Assembly: GCA_030247855.1 (NCBI GenBank)
Contig: JAPDRN010000049.1
Coordinates: 124,001-188,000, forward strand
Length of the DNA: 64,000 nucleotides
From: Knufia peltigerae
Taxonomy: Eukaryota; Ascomycota; Eurotiomycetes; Chaetothyriales; Trichomeriaceae
Direction of reading: 5' to 3'
Part shown: positions 41,896-50,865 of the stretch, in pieces
Position numbering within the stretch: the first letter of the stretch is position 1
Layout of the letters: every line of letters begins with the position of its first letter
Notes under the pieces: generated by a model
What the model saw: only the letters and a program-made list of their open reading frames with translations
What the model was told of the DNA's origin: nothing
The model's database searches: none
Made by a program: the position numbers and the translations under genes

Positions 41896-44097
41896 ATGGC
41901 CGATCAAGGCGACAGCGGCAACGCACTGCTGGAGCGCCGGCTGCAGGAACTGGCCGAAGAGCGCCGTCGCCTGGCGATGATCATCGAGGGCACTGCGGCC
42001 GGCACCTGGGAATGGAACGTCCAGAGCGGACAGATGCGGGTCAACGAACGCTGGGCCGAGATCGTCGGCTACCGGTTGGACGAGTTGGAGCCGATCTGCC
42101 AGAAGACCTTCATCGCACTGGTCCATCCCGATGATCTGGCGCTGTCCGATGCGGCCCTGCAGGACCACTTCGATGGCCGCACCGACCACTATGTCTGCCT
42201 GTTGCGGATGCGCCACCGGAATGGCGAATGGATCTGGATCCACGATCGAGGACGGGTGTTCGAATGGGACGGGCAGGGCAGGCCGCTATGGATGGCCGGT
42301 GCCCACGCCGACGTCACCGAACTGCAGCGCGCGCGCCAGGATGCGGCCGAAATGCGCCAGCGCCTGCAGGCGGTGGTGGATGCCTCCGACGAAGTGGCGG
42401 TGATCGCCACCGACACCGACGGCACCATCACCCTGTTCAACACGGGTGCGCAGCGGCTGCTCGGCTACACCGCTGCTGAAGTAGTGGGTGGGCGCCGGCT
42501 GGACGCCTTCCACGACCCGGTTGAACTGCAGGCGTGGCTGCGACCGCTGGCGACCGCTGACGGACAGGTTCCTGGTGTGTTCGAGGCACTCAGTGCGCGC
42601 GCGGACGGCCAGACGTATTCGCGGCAGTGGACGCTGCTGCGCAAGGACGGCCAGCGTCGCCAAGTGCGCCTGTCGATCAGCCGTATGGATGGCGCCGATG
42701 GTGAGCGCATCGGCTATGTCGGCATGGCCATCGACATCACTGAAATCCTGCAGGCACGCGCTGAGGCACGTCTTGCGGCGGACAAGTTCGCCGGTGCGTT
42801 TACCTCGGCGGCACTGGGAATGGCGCTGGTGTCGCTGGAAGGGCGCTGGCTGGATGTCAACGATGCGCTATGCCGCATTCTCGGCTACCCGCGCGAGGAG
42901 CTGCTGCAGGTCGATTTCCAGCGGCTGACCCATCCGGCCGATCTGCATACCGATCTGGCCCTGGTGGAGGATCTGCTGGCGGGGCGACGCACGCACTATC
43001 ATCTTGAAAAGCGCTACGTGGGTCGTGATGGCAACACCATCTGGGCGCGGCTGTCGGTATCGCTGGTACGCAATGAGCGCGGCGAACCGCTGCATTTCGT
43101 GTCGCAGATCCAGGATGTCAGCGCCCAGCGCAGCAGCGAGCAGCGCTTGTTCGAAAGCGAACAGCGCAGCCGCATCACCTTGGATGCGGTTGCCGACCTG
43201 GTGCTCAGCGTCGCCCTGGATGGCCGCATCGAATATGCCAACGCCGCTGCCGTGCGTCTGCTTGCCGGCGATGGTGCGTTGTCGCTGGCAGGGCACAACG
43301 TGCAGGATGTGCTGGCACTGACCACCGAGTACGCCCCGCAGTCATTGCTGGACGTAGCGGTGCTGCTGGATCCAGAAGGCAATGCCGTGGACCTGCACGC
43401 TGATCTGTTACTGCGGATGGGAGTGGCGACAGTACCGGTGGACCTGACGCGGGCCTGGTTGCGTGACGACGAGGGGCATGTGCGCGGGGCCGTGTGGGTA
43501 CTGCGCGATGACACGCAGCAGCGCGCCCGACAGCGCGAGGCACGACATCTGGCCGAGATGGACCCGCTGACCGAACTGGGCAACCGGCGTGGTTTCGAGG
43601 TGCACCTGCAGCAGGCGATCACCCGGGTCGAGCGGACGGGCCAGGCGGCCTCGTTGATGTATATCGATCTGGACCGGTTCAAACCGGTCAACGATACCTT
43701 TGGTCACCTGGCCGGCGATGCGGTGCTGTGGGCCGTGGCCAGCGTGTTGCGCCATGGTGTCCGCGATTCGGACGTGGTGGCGCGTCTGGGCGGTGACGAA
43801 TTCGTGGTGATCCTGTCCGGGTGCAGCCCGCGGCGCGCGGCACGCATCGGTGGTGAACTGCTGCATACCCTGTCCAACCTGTCCATTCCCTGGGACCAGC
43901 ACCAGCTGCGGATCGGCGCCAGCATCGGCATCGCGCCGCTCGCTGTCGGCATGAGCGTGGACCAGGCCGTCGCGGCCGCCGATGCCCAGTGCTACCGGGC
44001 CAAGGCGATGGGCCGCAACAACGTGCAGGTACAGGGCGAAACCAGCGAACTGCCCGGCGGCTCGCCGGCGGACGGCAGCGACCTCAACGACGGCTGA
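41896..44097 (+). CDS. Multi-PAS diguanylate cyclase (GGDEF)
   Basis: 733 residues from ATG 41896, with GGGAGG upstream. A coiled start is followed by three or four PAS units: about 25-135 ('GTWEWNVQSGQ' to 'GAHADVTE'), 150-275 ('TDTDGTITLFNTGAQRLLGY'), 285-410 ('LVSLEGRWLDVNDALCRILGY') and a fourth from about 430 ('VALDGRIEYANAAA'). The GGDEF domain covers about 555-725 with an intact RLGGDEF near residue 631. RDSD five residues before it is a complete inhibitory I-site. There is no EAL domain and no clear membrane helix. It should make c-di-GMP in response to PAS-bound ligands. Confidence 0.93.
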   Translation: MADQGDSGNALLERRLQELAEERRRLAMIIEGTAAGTWEWNVQSGQMRVNERWAEIVGYRLDELEPICQKTFIALVHPDDLALSDAALQDHFDGRTDHYVCLLRMRHRNGEWIWIHDRGRVFEWDGQGRPLWMAGAHADVTELQRARQDAAEMRQRLQAVVDASDEVAVIATDTDGTITLFNTGAQRLLGYTAAEVVGGRRLDAFHDPVELQAWLRPLATADGQVPGVFEALSARADGQTYSRQWTLLRKDGQRRQVRLSISRMDGADGERIGYVGMAIDITEILQARAEARLAADKFAGAFTSAALGMALVSLEGRWLDVNDALCRILGYPREELLQVDFQRLTHPADLHTDLALVEDLLAGRRTHYHLEKRYVGRDGNTIWARLSVSLVRNERGEPLHFVSQIQDVSAQRSSEQRLFESEQRSRITLDAVADLVLSVALDGRIEYANAAAVRLLAGDGALSLAGHNVQDVLALTTEYAPQSLLDVAVLLDPEGNAVDLHADLLLRMGVATVPVDLTRAWLRDDEGHVRGAVWVLRDDTQQRARQREARHLAEMDPLTELGNRRGFEVHLQQAITRVERTGQAASLMYIDLDRFKPVNDTFGHLAGDAVLWAVASVLRHGVRDSDVVARLGGDEFVVILSGCSPRRAARIGGELLHTLSNLSIPWDQHQLRIGASIGIAPLAVGMSVDQAVAAADAQCYRAKAMGRNNVQVQGETSELPGGSPADGSDLNDG

Positions 44098-44162
44098 TCT
44101 CAACCTGTGAGAGGGGCGCGGCGAATACTGCGCCAACGCCCCACCTTCGCAGGCAAACGAAA

Positions 44163-44402
44163 ATGACGTCCTGGAACCTGAGTGCAGTTCGTGCCTATGC
44201 GCCGGCCATTGTCGGCTGGTCCCTGGCTCTCTCCGGCTGGCTCCGGCTGGAGCAGCTGCGCAACGATCAGCAGGCCCGGATGCTGGTCCCCGTGGTGCAG
44301 TGGGGCGTGGCGGTGATGCTGCTGGTCACGCTGGGCTGCATCGTCGCTGCCAGCGTGACGATCTGGCGCGCCGGGCGACGTGATGCGCAGCAACGCCGGT
44401 AG
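44163..44402 (+). CDS. Small two-helix membrane protein
   Basis: 79 residues from ATG 44163. Two hydrophobic stretches (APAIVGWSLALSGWL and VVQWGVAVMLLVTLGCIVAASVTI) flank a polar loop, with a basic C-terminus (RAGRRDAQQRR). It lies 65 bases after the diguanylate cyclase on the same strand. Family and role unknown. Confidence 0.65.
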   Translation: MTSWNLSAVRAYAPAIVGWSLALSGWLRLEQLRNDQQARMLVPVVQWGVAVMLLVTLGCIVAASVTIWRAGRRDAQQRR

Positions 44403-44431
44403 TGGAGCTGCTGCGGTGATAGGTGTAGGCC

Positions 44432-45520
44432 TCAGCGCAGCACCGCTTCGGCCTCTACCAGCTGCACGTCATGCATCATGTTGAGGTAGGCCTCGTAGTA
44501 GCCTTTGTGCGAAGCGCCAACGATGGCCAGTAGCCGCGTCCCCGGCCGCTGGCCCAGCACCTCGCGGATGTTGGCGACCATGCGCAGGTTGCGGGTTTCC
44601 CAGTAGCCCACATAGTTGCGACCAAAGCCCTGGCGGGAGGGCTCGACCAGCGCGGCGCCGAAGTCCGCCTGGTAGGCCTGCAAGCCGACGTCGGGGCGGT
44701 TGTAGGCACGGTACAGGTCCAGTACGCCACCGACCTTGTCGACATTTGCATACAGCGGCTCGTCGGCGTCCCGCCGCGCGTTTGCGTGCGGATTGTCCCA
44801 GGCTTTCATGATCGCTTCGCGTGCTGCCTTCTCGTCCTCGGGCGGGGTTGGCGAATCGGCGGTATGGTCGTCCACTGCCCACAGGCGTTCCAGCCCGAGG
44901 CGGGCAGCGAGGACTGCCGCGACCAGGTTGGTTTCATTGCGACGGGTCAGGCCCTTGTCGAGCATCTCGACCAGCGCAGCATCCAGACCTTCGCCTGCGA
45001 TGCGCTCCTGCACAGGCAGACGCAGCCATTGCACCTGCGCCGATCCGCGCTCGCCAGCGGCAAGGAACACTGCGGCCAAGCGGCGACGCTGCGCCGCTGT
45101 CGGGCTTGCCGGCCATGCCGACAGCAGGCGTTCCATCTCGACATTGGCGCTGGGCACGTCGAGGCCGGTGGCTGCCCGGGCCGCGTTGGTGTCGAAGCAG
45201 TAGGTTTCCACACTTTCGGCATAGCGGCCGGGATTGCGGTGCATGAAGTCGCACTGCAGGCCGGACAGGTTTTCGGTGGCAATCGCCTCCGGGCGCCAAT
45301 GTGCCAGGCGCTGCAGCAGTGGCTCCAGCATGGCCGGCTCGAAGGTCTTCGGCAGCCCTGACAGATGCGCTGTTCCAAGCACCAGTACTTCGTTGCGGCG
45401 ACCGGCCGGTGGCCCCTTCAGCTGGTCGGGATGGAAGCTGGGGCGGAAACCCGCGTCGCTGGCCAATGCGCCGGCACTGCACAGGCTGAAGATGATGATG
45501 GCGCTCAAGCGTCGAAGCAT
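44432..45520 (-). CDS. Exported DUF5694 protein
   Basis: 362 residues from ATG 45520 (GGGAGG upstream); an in-frame start at 45577 is less likely. A signal peptide ends at AGALASDA. 'NEVLVLGTAHLSGLPK' near residue 45 and 'ATENLSGLQCDFMHRNPGRY' are followed by 'LLAIVGASHKGYYEAYLNMMHDVQLVEA' at the end. This is the DUF5694 form of the TraB/ChaN-like fold, which uses conserved His and Glu. Periplasmic, function not known. Confidence 0.85.
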   Translation of the reverse strand: MLRRLSAIIIFSLCSAGALASDAGFRPSFHPDQLKGPPAGRRNEVLVLGTAHLSGLPKTFEPAMLEPLLQRLAHWRPEAIATENLSGLQCDFMHRNPGRYAESVETYCFDTNAARAATGLDVPSANVEMERLLSAWPASPTAAQRRRLAAVFLAAGERGSAQVQWLRLPVQERIAGEGLDAALVEMLDKGLTRRNETNLVAAVLAARLGLERLWAVDDHTADSPTPPEDEKAAREAIMKAWDNPHANARRDADEPLYANVDKVGGVLDLYRAYNRPDVGLQAYQADFGAALVEPSRQGFGRNYVGYWETRNLRMVANIREVLGQRPGTRLLAIVGASHKGYYEAYLNMMHDVQLVEAEAVLR

Positions 45521-45679
45521 GCTGCCTCCCAGGGAAAGTCCAGTCAGTGGCGCATGCTGCTGGCAGCGCGCAGGCAAAGGATGTCCCGATGGTCATTGCA
45601 ACCTTCTGCGTGCCTGCCGCATCCCCTTTCCGTCGGCGCTGGTCCAGAATGGTGGCTGGAAGACTTCCGGAAGCGCGTC

Positions 45680-45973
45680 ATGGATGAAATCGCCGCCATC
45701 GTAGCCGCAGGTGCCGTGCTTGGTGCCCTGGCTGGCTGGATCGGGCCGGGCAGATGGCGGTGGCAGCTGTTGCGGCTGGCACCGTTGCTGCTGGTGCCGT
45801 TCGCGTTGTACATCCTCTCCACCCGCAACTGGTTCCTCGGTGGCGGCGGGCCACTGGTGGCACCCTCACTGCTGGTCGTCTGCGGCAGTCTGGGCTACCT
45901 GCCGGCAGTGCTGGCAACGATGCTGCTGCGCTGGGTTCTGCGGCGCGCTTCCGACCAGGGGATGGCGCCCTAA
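45680..45973 (+). CDS. Small membrane protein before the chemoreceptor
   Basis: 97 residues from ATG 45680 with GGAAG upstream. Three hydrophobic segments are visible: 'EIAAIVAAGAVLGALAGWI', 'LLRLAPLLLVPFALYIL' and 'PSLLVVCGSLGYLPAVLATMLL'. It ends in RRASDQGMAP. Its stop codon is part of the sigma-28 promoter of the following gene. Family unknown. Confidence 0.65.
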   Translation: MDEIAAIVAAGAVLGALAGWIGPGRWRWQLLRLAPLLLVPFALYILSTRNWFLGGGGPLVAPSLLVVCGSLGYLPAVLATMLLRWVLRRASDQGMAP

Positions 45974-45997
45974 AGTTGTTGGTCGCCCCGCCGATAC
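45971..45997 (+). promoter_or_regulatory. Sigma-28 (FliA) promoter of the chemoreceptor gene
   Basis: TAAAGTTG at 45971-45978, 11 bases, then GCCGATAC at 45990-45997. The E. coli FliA consensus is TAAAGTTT-N11-GCCGATAA, so 14 of 16 positions match with exact spacing. It lies about 230 bases before the chemoreceptor ATG and overlaps the stop of the upstream gene. The leader up to 46227 shows no other gene. Confidence 0.85.
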
Positions 45998-46227
45998 CTT
46001 CTCTGGAGCCCGCTACAGGCTCCCGCTGCCGGACCCGACGCTGCCTCCGATGGGCGGCCCGAGCCGTTTGCTTCGCCGCTGATTGATGACGATCGCAGCT
46101 GCCTTGCTGTTTCTGCCAGTCGCTCGAGTGACGCCTTCCGGCGTCTGCAGTCCCAGGCAATCGAAGTTGCCGCCGGGCATCCCGCTCGGCGGGTTGCAAC
46201 CGCTACCCGGACACCGAGGATCAGACG

Positions 46228-48069
46228 ATGCTTGTTTCAGGCTCCATGGAAGGTGCTCAGGCGCCGGCCGAAGTGCTCACCCGTTGGTCTCCCTGGCACG
46301 CGCTGCGAGGGGTGTTGGGCTCGCAGCGCCGGGCGGCGGAGGTAGCCGAGCAGCATCGGCGGCACGTCGAGCTTGAAGCCCAGGTTGCCGCACTGCATCG
46401 GGTGCAGGCCGTCATCGAGTTCGCCCTCGACGGCACCATCCTGCAGGCCAATGACAATTTCCTGCAGGCACTGGGATATCGCCTGGATGAGATCCAGGGC
46501 AGGCATCACTCCCTGTTCGTCGATCCCGAGGACGCGCGCAGCACCGGATACCGCGACTTCTGGGCGCGGCTGGGTCGCGGTGAATTCGATGCAGGACAGT
46601 ACCGGCGCTTCGGCAAGGGGGGGCGCGAGATCTGGATCCAGGCGTCCTACAACCCGGTGCTGGATCCGAACGGGCGACCGTACAAGGTAGTCAAGTTCGC
46701 GACCGACATCACGGCGCAGAAGCAGCAGGCGGCCGAGTCGGCGGGGCAACTCGCCGCCATCGATAAATCGCAGGCGGTAATCGAGTTCAGCATGGATGGC
46801 CGAATCCTGGACGCCAATGCGAACTTCCTGGCCGCCACCGGCTACACGTTGGAAGAAGTGCGCGGCCAGCATCATTCGCTGTTCGTCGAGTCTGACTACC
46901 GGGCCAGTGTCGAGTATTGCCGGTTCTGGGAGAAGCTCGGCTCTGGCGAGTACGACGCAGGCCAGTACCGGCGGCTGGGCAAAGGTGGCCGCGAAGTGTG
47001 GATCCAGGCGTCGTACAACCCGATCCTCGACGCGGGCGGGCGGCCCTTCAAGGTCGTCAAGTACGCCACCGACATCACCGCGCAGGTGCATGAGAGCCAG
47101 GCCATGCAGCGTGCCGTGGCGCAGACGCGCGAGGTGGTGGCTTCGGCAAAGGAGGGCGATCTGACCCGAAGCATCGCCATGGCCGACAAGAGCGGCCCGA
47201 TCGCCGAACTGTGCGGCGGCGTCAACGCGCTGGTCGAAGCAATGGCCGGAATCATCGGTCAGATCAAGTTCGCCGCGGACACCATTGCGGTGGGTGCGAG
47301 CGAAATCGCCGAAGGCAACAACGACCTTTCCCAGCGCACCGAGCAGCAGGCCGCATCGCTGGAAGAAACCGCGGTGTCGATGAAGGGGCTGGCCGAGACC
47401 GTGCAGCGCACCGCGAACAACGCGCGCCAGGCCAGCCAGCTGGCCGGCGGCACCGCCGATGTAGCCGCACGCGGCGGCCAGGTGGTGCATGACGTGGTCT
47501 CGACGATGGCGGTGATCAACGCCTCCTCGCGTCGCATCGTCGACATCATTGGTGTGATCGATGGCATTGCGTTCCAGACCAACATCCTGGCGCTCAACGC
47601 GGCCGTCGAAGCGGCGCGTGCCGGTGAGCATGGTCGTGGTTTCGCCGTGGTCGCCACCGAGATCCGTGAGCTCTCGCAGCGCTCGGCGGGTGCGGCGAAG
47701 GAAATCAAGCAGCTGATCGATGCATCGGTTGCCAATGTCGGCGCCGGAACGGCGCAGGTCGAGAGCGCCGGGCGGACCATGGACGAGATCGTGGTCGACG
47801 TGCGACGTGTCAGTGACCTGATGACCGAGATCAGCGCCGCTGCGCAACAGCAAAGCGACGACATCCAGCAGATGAACCACGCGGTGGATCTGATCGACCA
47901 GGGCACGCAGCAGAATGCAGCGCTGGTGGAAGAGGCCTCAGCGGCTGCGCGCAGCATGGAAGAGCAGTCTTCGCAGTTGCTGCAGACGGTGGCAGCGTTC
48001 CGTGTGCGCGCGGGGGCTGGTGCAGGGCATGGCCATGGCGTGCATGCCCCAGCGCTGCGGGTGGTGTAG
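46228..48069 (+). CDS. Soluble methyl-accepting chemotaxis protein with tandem PAS domains
   Basis: 613 residues from ATG 46228. No membrane helix is present. Two PAS domains in a row (about 55-170 and 178-293) are near copies: both contain 'GRHHSLFV/GQHHSLFV', 'DAGQYRR.GKGGRE.WIQASYNP' and 'PYKVVKFATDITAQ/PFKVVKYATDITAQ'. A HAMP-like linker leads to the signalling domain with the hairpin tip 'IAFQTNILALNAAVEAARAGEHGRGFAVVATEIR' near 446-480. The build is like Aer-type or cytosolic redox and ligand receptors (the second unit likely arose by duplication). It should signal through CheA/CheW. A flagellar sigma-28 promoter precedes it. Confidence 0.95.
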   Translation: MLVSGSMEGAQAPAEVLTRWSPWHALRGVLGSQRRAAEVAEQHRRHVELEAQVAALHRVQAVIEFALDGTILQANDNFLQALGYRLDEIQGRHHSLFVDPEDARSTGYRDFWARLGRGEFDAGQYRRFGKGGREIWIQASYNPVLDPNGRPYKVVKFATDITAQKQQAAESAGQLAAIDKSQAVIEFSMDGRILDANANFLAATGYTLEEVRGQHHSLFVESDYRASVEYCRFWEKLGSGEYDAGQYRRLGKGGREVWIQASYNPILDAGGRPFKVVKYATDITAQVHESQAMQRAVAQTREVVASAKEGDLTRSIAMADKSGPIAELCGGVNALVEAMAGIIGQIKFAADTIAVGASEIAEGNNDLSQRTEQQAASLEETAVSMKGLAETVQRTANNARQASQLAGGTADVAARGGQVVHDVVSTMAVINASSRRIVDIIGVIDGIAFQTNILALNAAVEAARAGEHGRGFAVVATEIRELSQRSAGAAKEIKQLIDASVANVGAGTAQVESAGRTMDEIVVDVRRVSDLMTEISAAAQQQSDDIQQMNHAVDLIDQGTQQNAALVEEASAAARSMEEQSSQLLQTVAAFRVRAGAGAGHGHGVHAPALRVV

Positions 48070-48088
48070 CGCGCAGAACCGCGTCGGC

Positions 48089-48655
48089 CTATGGGGCGGC
48101 GCGGTCGTCGCCCTGGCCGCCATGCAGCTGCGGGAGAGTGTGCGCATACATCCAGAAGTCGCGCGGCTGCCCACGGACTTGGCGATACGACTGCAGCAAC
48201 CCCTCGCGTTGCATGCCTGCGCGTTCGAGCACGGCAATGGATCGCAGATTGCTGTCGAGTACGGTGGCCTGGATGCGTACGCAACCCAGTGCGGCATGGG
48301 CCCAGGCGATGACCGCGCGGGCCGCCCCGGTCGCCAGCCCACGTCCCTGATGGGCAGGGGACAGGTCGTAGGCCAGTTCAGCGCGGTGGTGTTCGATGTC
48401 GATGTCGTTGAGGCCGACGGTGCCGAGCAGCTGGTCGTCGCCGTCGAGGATCGCCCAGCGGCGGCATCGCGCGTTGCGCGCATGGTCGACGATCTGCCGC
48501 TGCAAAGCCTCTACAGAGACATCGCCCCAGCTGGTGTGCTCGATCACGCCCGGCAGCGACAGGTAGTTCGACCAGGCGCCCGCGTCCTGCAGGAGCAGTT
48601 CGCGCAGGTGAGCCTGGAACGCTGGGGGTAGGGAGGGAGTGGAGTGCAATGCCAT
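48089..48655 (-). CDS. GNAT acetyltransferase, RimJ/RimL type
   Basis: 188 residues from ATG 48655; the open frame runs upstream into the tRNA gene and is not used. 'RWAILDGDDQLLGTVGLNDID', 'AELAYDLSPAHQGRGLATGAARAVI' (acetyl-CoA site) and 'VLDSNLRSIAVLERAGMQREGLL' are the RimJ/RimL pattern. The substrate is unknown. It is convergent with the chemoreceptor gene. Confidence 0.88.
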   Translation of the reverse strand: MALHSTPSLPPAFQAHLRELLLQDAGAWSNYLSLPGVIEHTSWGDVSVEALQRQIVDHARNARCRRWAILDGDDQLLGTVGLNDIDIEHHRAELAYDLSPAHQGRGLATGAARAVIAWAHAALGCVRIQATVLDSNLRSIAVLERAGMQREGLLQSYRQVRGQPRDFWMYAHTLPQLHGGQGDDRAAP

Positions 48656-48736
48656 CGCTCCAGTGTCGGCGGCGTCGGTCGGGCAGGGCAAGACCGGAAA
48701 CGACAAAGGCCAGGTCGTAGACCTGGCCTTTGATCG

Positions 48737-48822
48737 TGGTGCCGGTGAAAGGACTCGAACCTTCATGGGGTCACCCCCGGCTGATTTTGAGTCAGCTGCG
48801 TATACCATTCCGCCACACCGGC
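48737..48822 (-). tRNA. tRNA-Leu (anticodon CAA)
   Basis: 86 bases. The 7-base acceptor stem GCCGGTG/CACCGGC closes, the anticodon arm is GCTGA-CTCAAAA-TCAGC giving anticodon CAA, a long variable arm (class II) follows, the T-loop is GGTTCGAGTC, and CCA is encoded at the 3' end. Confidence 0.95.
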
Positions 48823-48960
48823 AGCAGCGAGCTAGTGTACCCGAGCCCGGCGGGTGTTCATAGAGGTGCGGGCGAACGGAGCTGAAACGGCCCCAAATTG
48901 TCGGTATCGGCTGGCCGCTGGCTATACTGGCAACGCTTAACAGGCAAGGAGCGATAGCCT

Positions 48961-49341
48961 ATGTCAGCGTTGCAGGACCTGCGGGTACTGGTAGTCGAAA
49001 ACGACGAGATGAGTGCGGCCCTGCTGCAGATGCAGCTGGTGCAGTCCGGCGCTCTGGTCGTCGGCTTGGCCGCGTCCGTCGCCGAGGCGCTGCGCCTGCT
49101 GGAAGAGGCCGCCCCTGACGTGGCCCTGTTGGATTACCGGTTGGCCTACAACGAGACCAGCGAACCGGTTGCTGCGGCGCTGGCCGCGCGTGGCGTGCCG
49201 TTCGTGCTCGCCACCGGCATGGTCGCCGAACAACTGCCGGTCGCGATGCAATCCGGCGTGCTGTTGATCAAACCCTATCTGTCGGCGGAACTGTCCAAGG
49301 CCTTGGTTCGCGCCGTGGGGCGCTCCAGCGCCAACGCCTGA
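48961..49341 (+). CDS. Single-domain response regulator (receiver only)
   Basis: 126 residues. 'VLVVENDEMSAALLQMQL' starts the receiver fold with an acidic pair in altered form (END for the usual DD). 'PDVALLDYRL' gives the phosphoacceptor Asp near residue 58, 'VLATGM' the switch Thr and 'LIKPY' the conserved Lys. No output domain follows, like CheY or Spo0F types. No kinase is adjacent, so its partner is unknown. Confidence 0.88.
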   Translation: MSALQDLRVLVVENDEMSAALLQMQLVQSGALVVGLAASVAEALRLLEEAAPDVALLDYRLAYNETSEPVAAALAARGVPFVLATGMVAEQLPVAMQSGVLLIKPYLSAELSKALVRAVGRSSANA

Positions 49342-49350
49342 TCCAGCCGC

Positions 49351-50307
49351 TCAGGCGGCTTCCTCGTAGACGTAACGGATCTCCTCGCGGTCGTCGAGGA
49401 TGGCGTACTGCGCAGCCAGGTCGTCCGGATCCGGGGTGAGCCATGCGTCCAGATGCTCGGCGCGGATCGGAAGTACACCCCGATCATGGCCGGCAGCGGC
49501 GACATCGATGGACGGTCCATCGGTGATGGTAGCGAAAGACAGCAGGCGGCCTTCCGGACCATCCCATTCCGCCCACAGGCAGGCCAGCAGCAGGTCGCGC
49601 GGCGGGTCGGGGCGGAATTCCAGCACCACGTCCTGTGCCTGCTCGTCATTGCGCAAGGTCCGGCCGGCAATGGCATGGCGAGGCACGTGTTCATAGAAGG
49701 CCTGTACTACCACCACGCCATGGCGCAGCCCGAAGGCCCCGCGCCAATAGCCTTCCAGACTGTCCCGTCGCGCATTGTAGGTGCCGGGATAGAGGACATC
49801 GTTACGCGCGGGCTTGTCCGGAAGCCGGCATTGATAGCGCATCGGCTTGATCACGCGCCGGCCATTCTCGCTGACCATCACCGGTGCGTAGGTGCCGGGA
49901 AAAATACGGTTGTCACGTGGCAGCAGCTGTTCCCGGTGTAGGTCGTCCAGCCGTGCCTGCGCGCGGTCGATGCGGTTGCCGGCAACGCGCAGGTCATTGC
50001 GCGCCTTCTGCGTGGGTCGGGTGGCCAGGGTTGCATTGGCGATGTCGCGACGTTCAAGCTGCCGTTCCAGCTCGGCCTGCAGCTGCTGCCGCTCCTGTGC
50101 GTGCCATTGCTGGATTTTCGCCACGATGTCGCGGCCCAGTTCGGTGCGCGCACCAGCAAATCCGTCGTCCATGGCTTTGGGCGTCTTTGGACGTTTCTTG
50201 CCGGGATCATGCGCATAGAGTTCTGCGAATTCCTCCAGGGAGAGGATGGCGCCGAACTCGCGCACCAGCTTGGCGTAATCGGCGCGGATCAGGGCGGAAT
50301 AGCACAT
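49351..50307 (-). CDS. SRAP (YedK/HMCES-like) protein with large coiled-coil insertion
   Basis: 318 residues from ATG 50307. The catalytic Cys2 is the second codon, as required for crosslinking to abasic sites. 'YNARRDSLEG' (Asn), 'VVVQAFYEHV' (Glu) and 'AAAGHDRGVLPIRAEHLDAWL' (His) match the SRAP core. YedK is about 220 residues. Here some 90 extra residues lie between the N-terminus and the core (about 35-135), very rich in Gln, Arg and Glu ('QQWHAQERQQLQAELERQLE', then more). The insert is predicted helical. Its product likely shields abasic sites in single-stranded DNA. Confidence 0.85.
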   Translation of the reverse strand: MCYSALIRADYAKLVREFGAILSLEEFAELYAHDPGKKRPKTPKAMDDGFAGARTELGRDIVAKIQQWHAQERQQLQAELERQLERRDIANATLATRPTQKARNDLRVAGNRIDRAQARLDDLHREQLLPRDNRIFPGTYAPVMVSENGRRVIKPMRYQCRLPDKPARNDVLYPGTYNARRDSLEGYWRGAFGLRHGVVVVQAFYEHVPRHAIAGRTLRNDEQAQDVVLEFRPDPPRDLLLACLWAEWDGPEGRLLSFATITDGPSIDVAAAGHDRGVLPIRAEHLDAWLTPDPDDLAAQYAILDDREEIRYVYEEAA

Positions 50308-50385
50308 GGGGCTCTGCCGGAAGATAGGTCGCAGCGGCTGCGACGAGGATGCGGCAGGATAGCTCGACCTTCCAGGAGACGTTGC

Positions 50386-50802
50386 ATGAATCATCCAGAG
50401 ACGATCCAGTTCCGCGAGGCGGTGCCGACGGTCGAGGACTACTGTCAGCTGCGCGCATTGGCCGGGCTCAGTGCAAAGACCCATGAGGCGGCGGCGCGGG
50501 CATTGCCCAACACCGTCTTCGGCGTCTGTGCCTGCCAGGGCAGCGAGCTGGTAGCGATGGGCCGGATCATCGGCGATGGCGGTTGCCACCTGCAGGTCTG
50601 CGATATCGCCGTGCTGCCGCGTCTGCAGGGGCAGGGTCTGGGCAAGGCGGTGATGCAGCGTCTGAGCGACTGGATGCAGGGCAATCTGCCGCCGTCGGCG
50701 TATGTGAGTCTGTTGGCCGATGGCGAAGCGCATCGGCTGTATGCGCAGTTTGGCTTTGCGGCGACCGCGCCAGCCTCGATCGGCATGTATCGCCGGTTCT
50801 GA
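50386..50802 (+). CDS. GNAT N-acetyltransferase
   Basis: 138 residues from ATG 50386 (AGGAG upstream). 'VAMGRIIGDGGCHLQVCDIAVLPRLQGQGLGKAVM' holds the acetyl-CoA site and 'ADGEAHRLYAQFGFAATAPASIGMYRRF' the C-terminal strand. It is a soluble acetyltransferase of unknown substrate. A bidirectional terminator follows before the tRNA cluster. Confidence 0.9.
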   Translation: MNHPETIQFREAVPTVEDYCQLRALAGLSAKTHEAAARALPNTVFGVCACQGSELVAMGRIIGDGGCHLQVCDIAVLPRLQGQGLGKAVMQRLSDWMQGNLPPSAYVSLLADGEAHRLYAQFGFAATAPASIGMYRRF

Positions 50803-50834
50803 GCTGCGGTCACCGCAGAATCGCAGGCAAAGAA

Positions 50835-50858
50835 AAACCCCGGCCGAAGCCGGGGTTT
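50835..50858. terminator. Bidirectional terminator between GNAT gene and tRNA cluster
   Basis: AAACCCCGGC-CGAA-GCCGGGGTTT, a 10-base-pair stem with a four-base loop, with A's on one side and T's on the other. It can end the + strand acetyltransferase transcript and the minus-strand tRNA transcript. Confidence 0.9.
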
Positions 50859-50865
50859 CAAAGAT

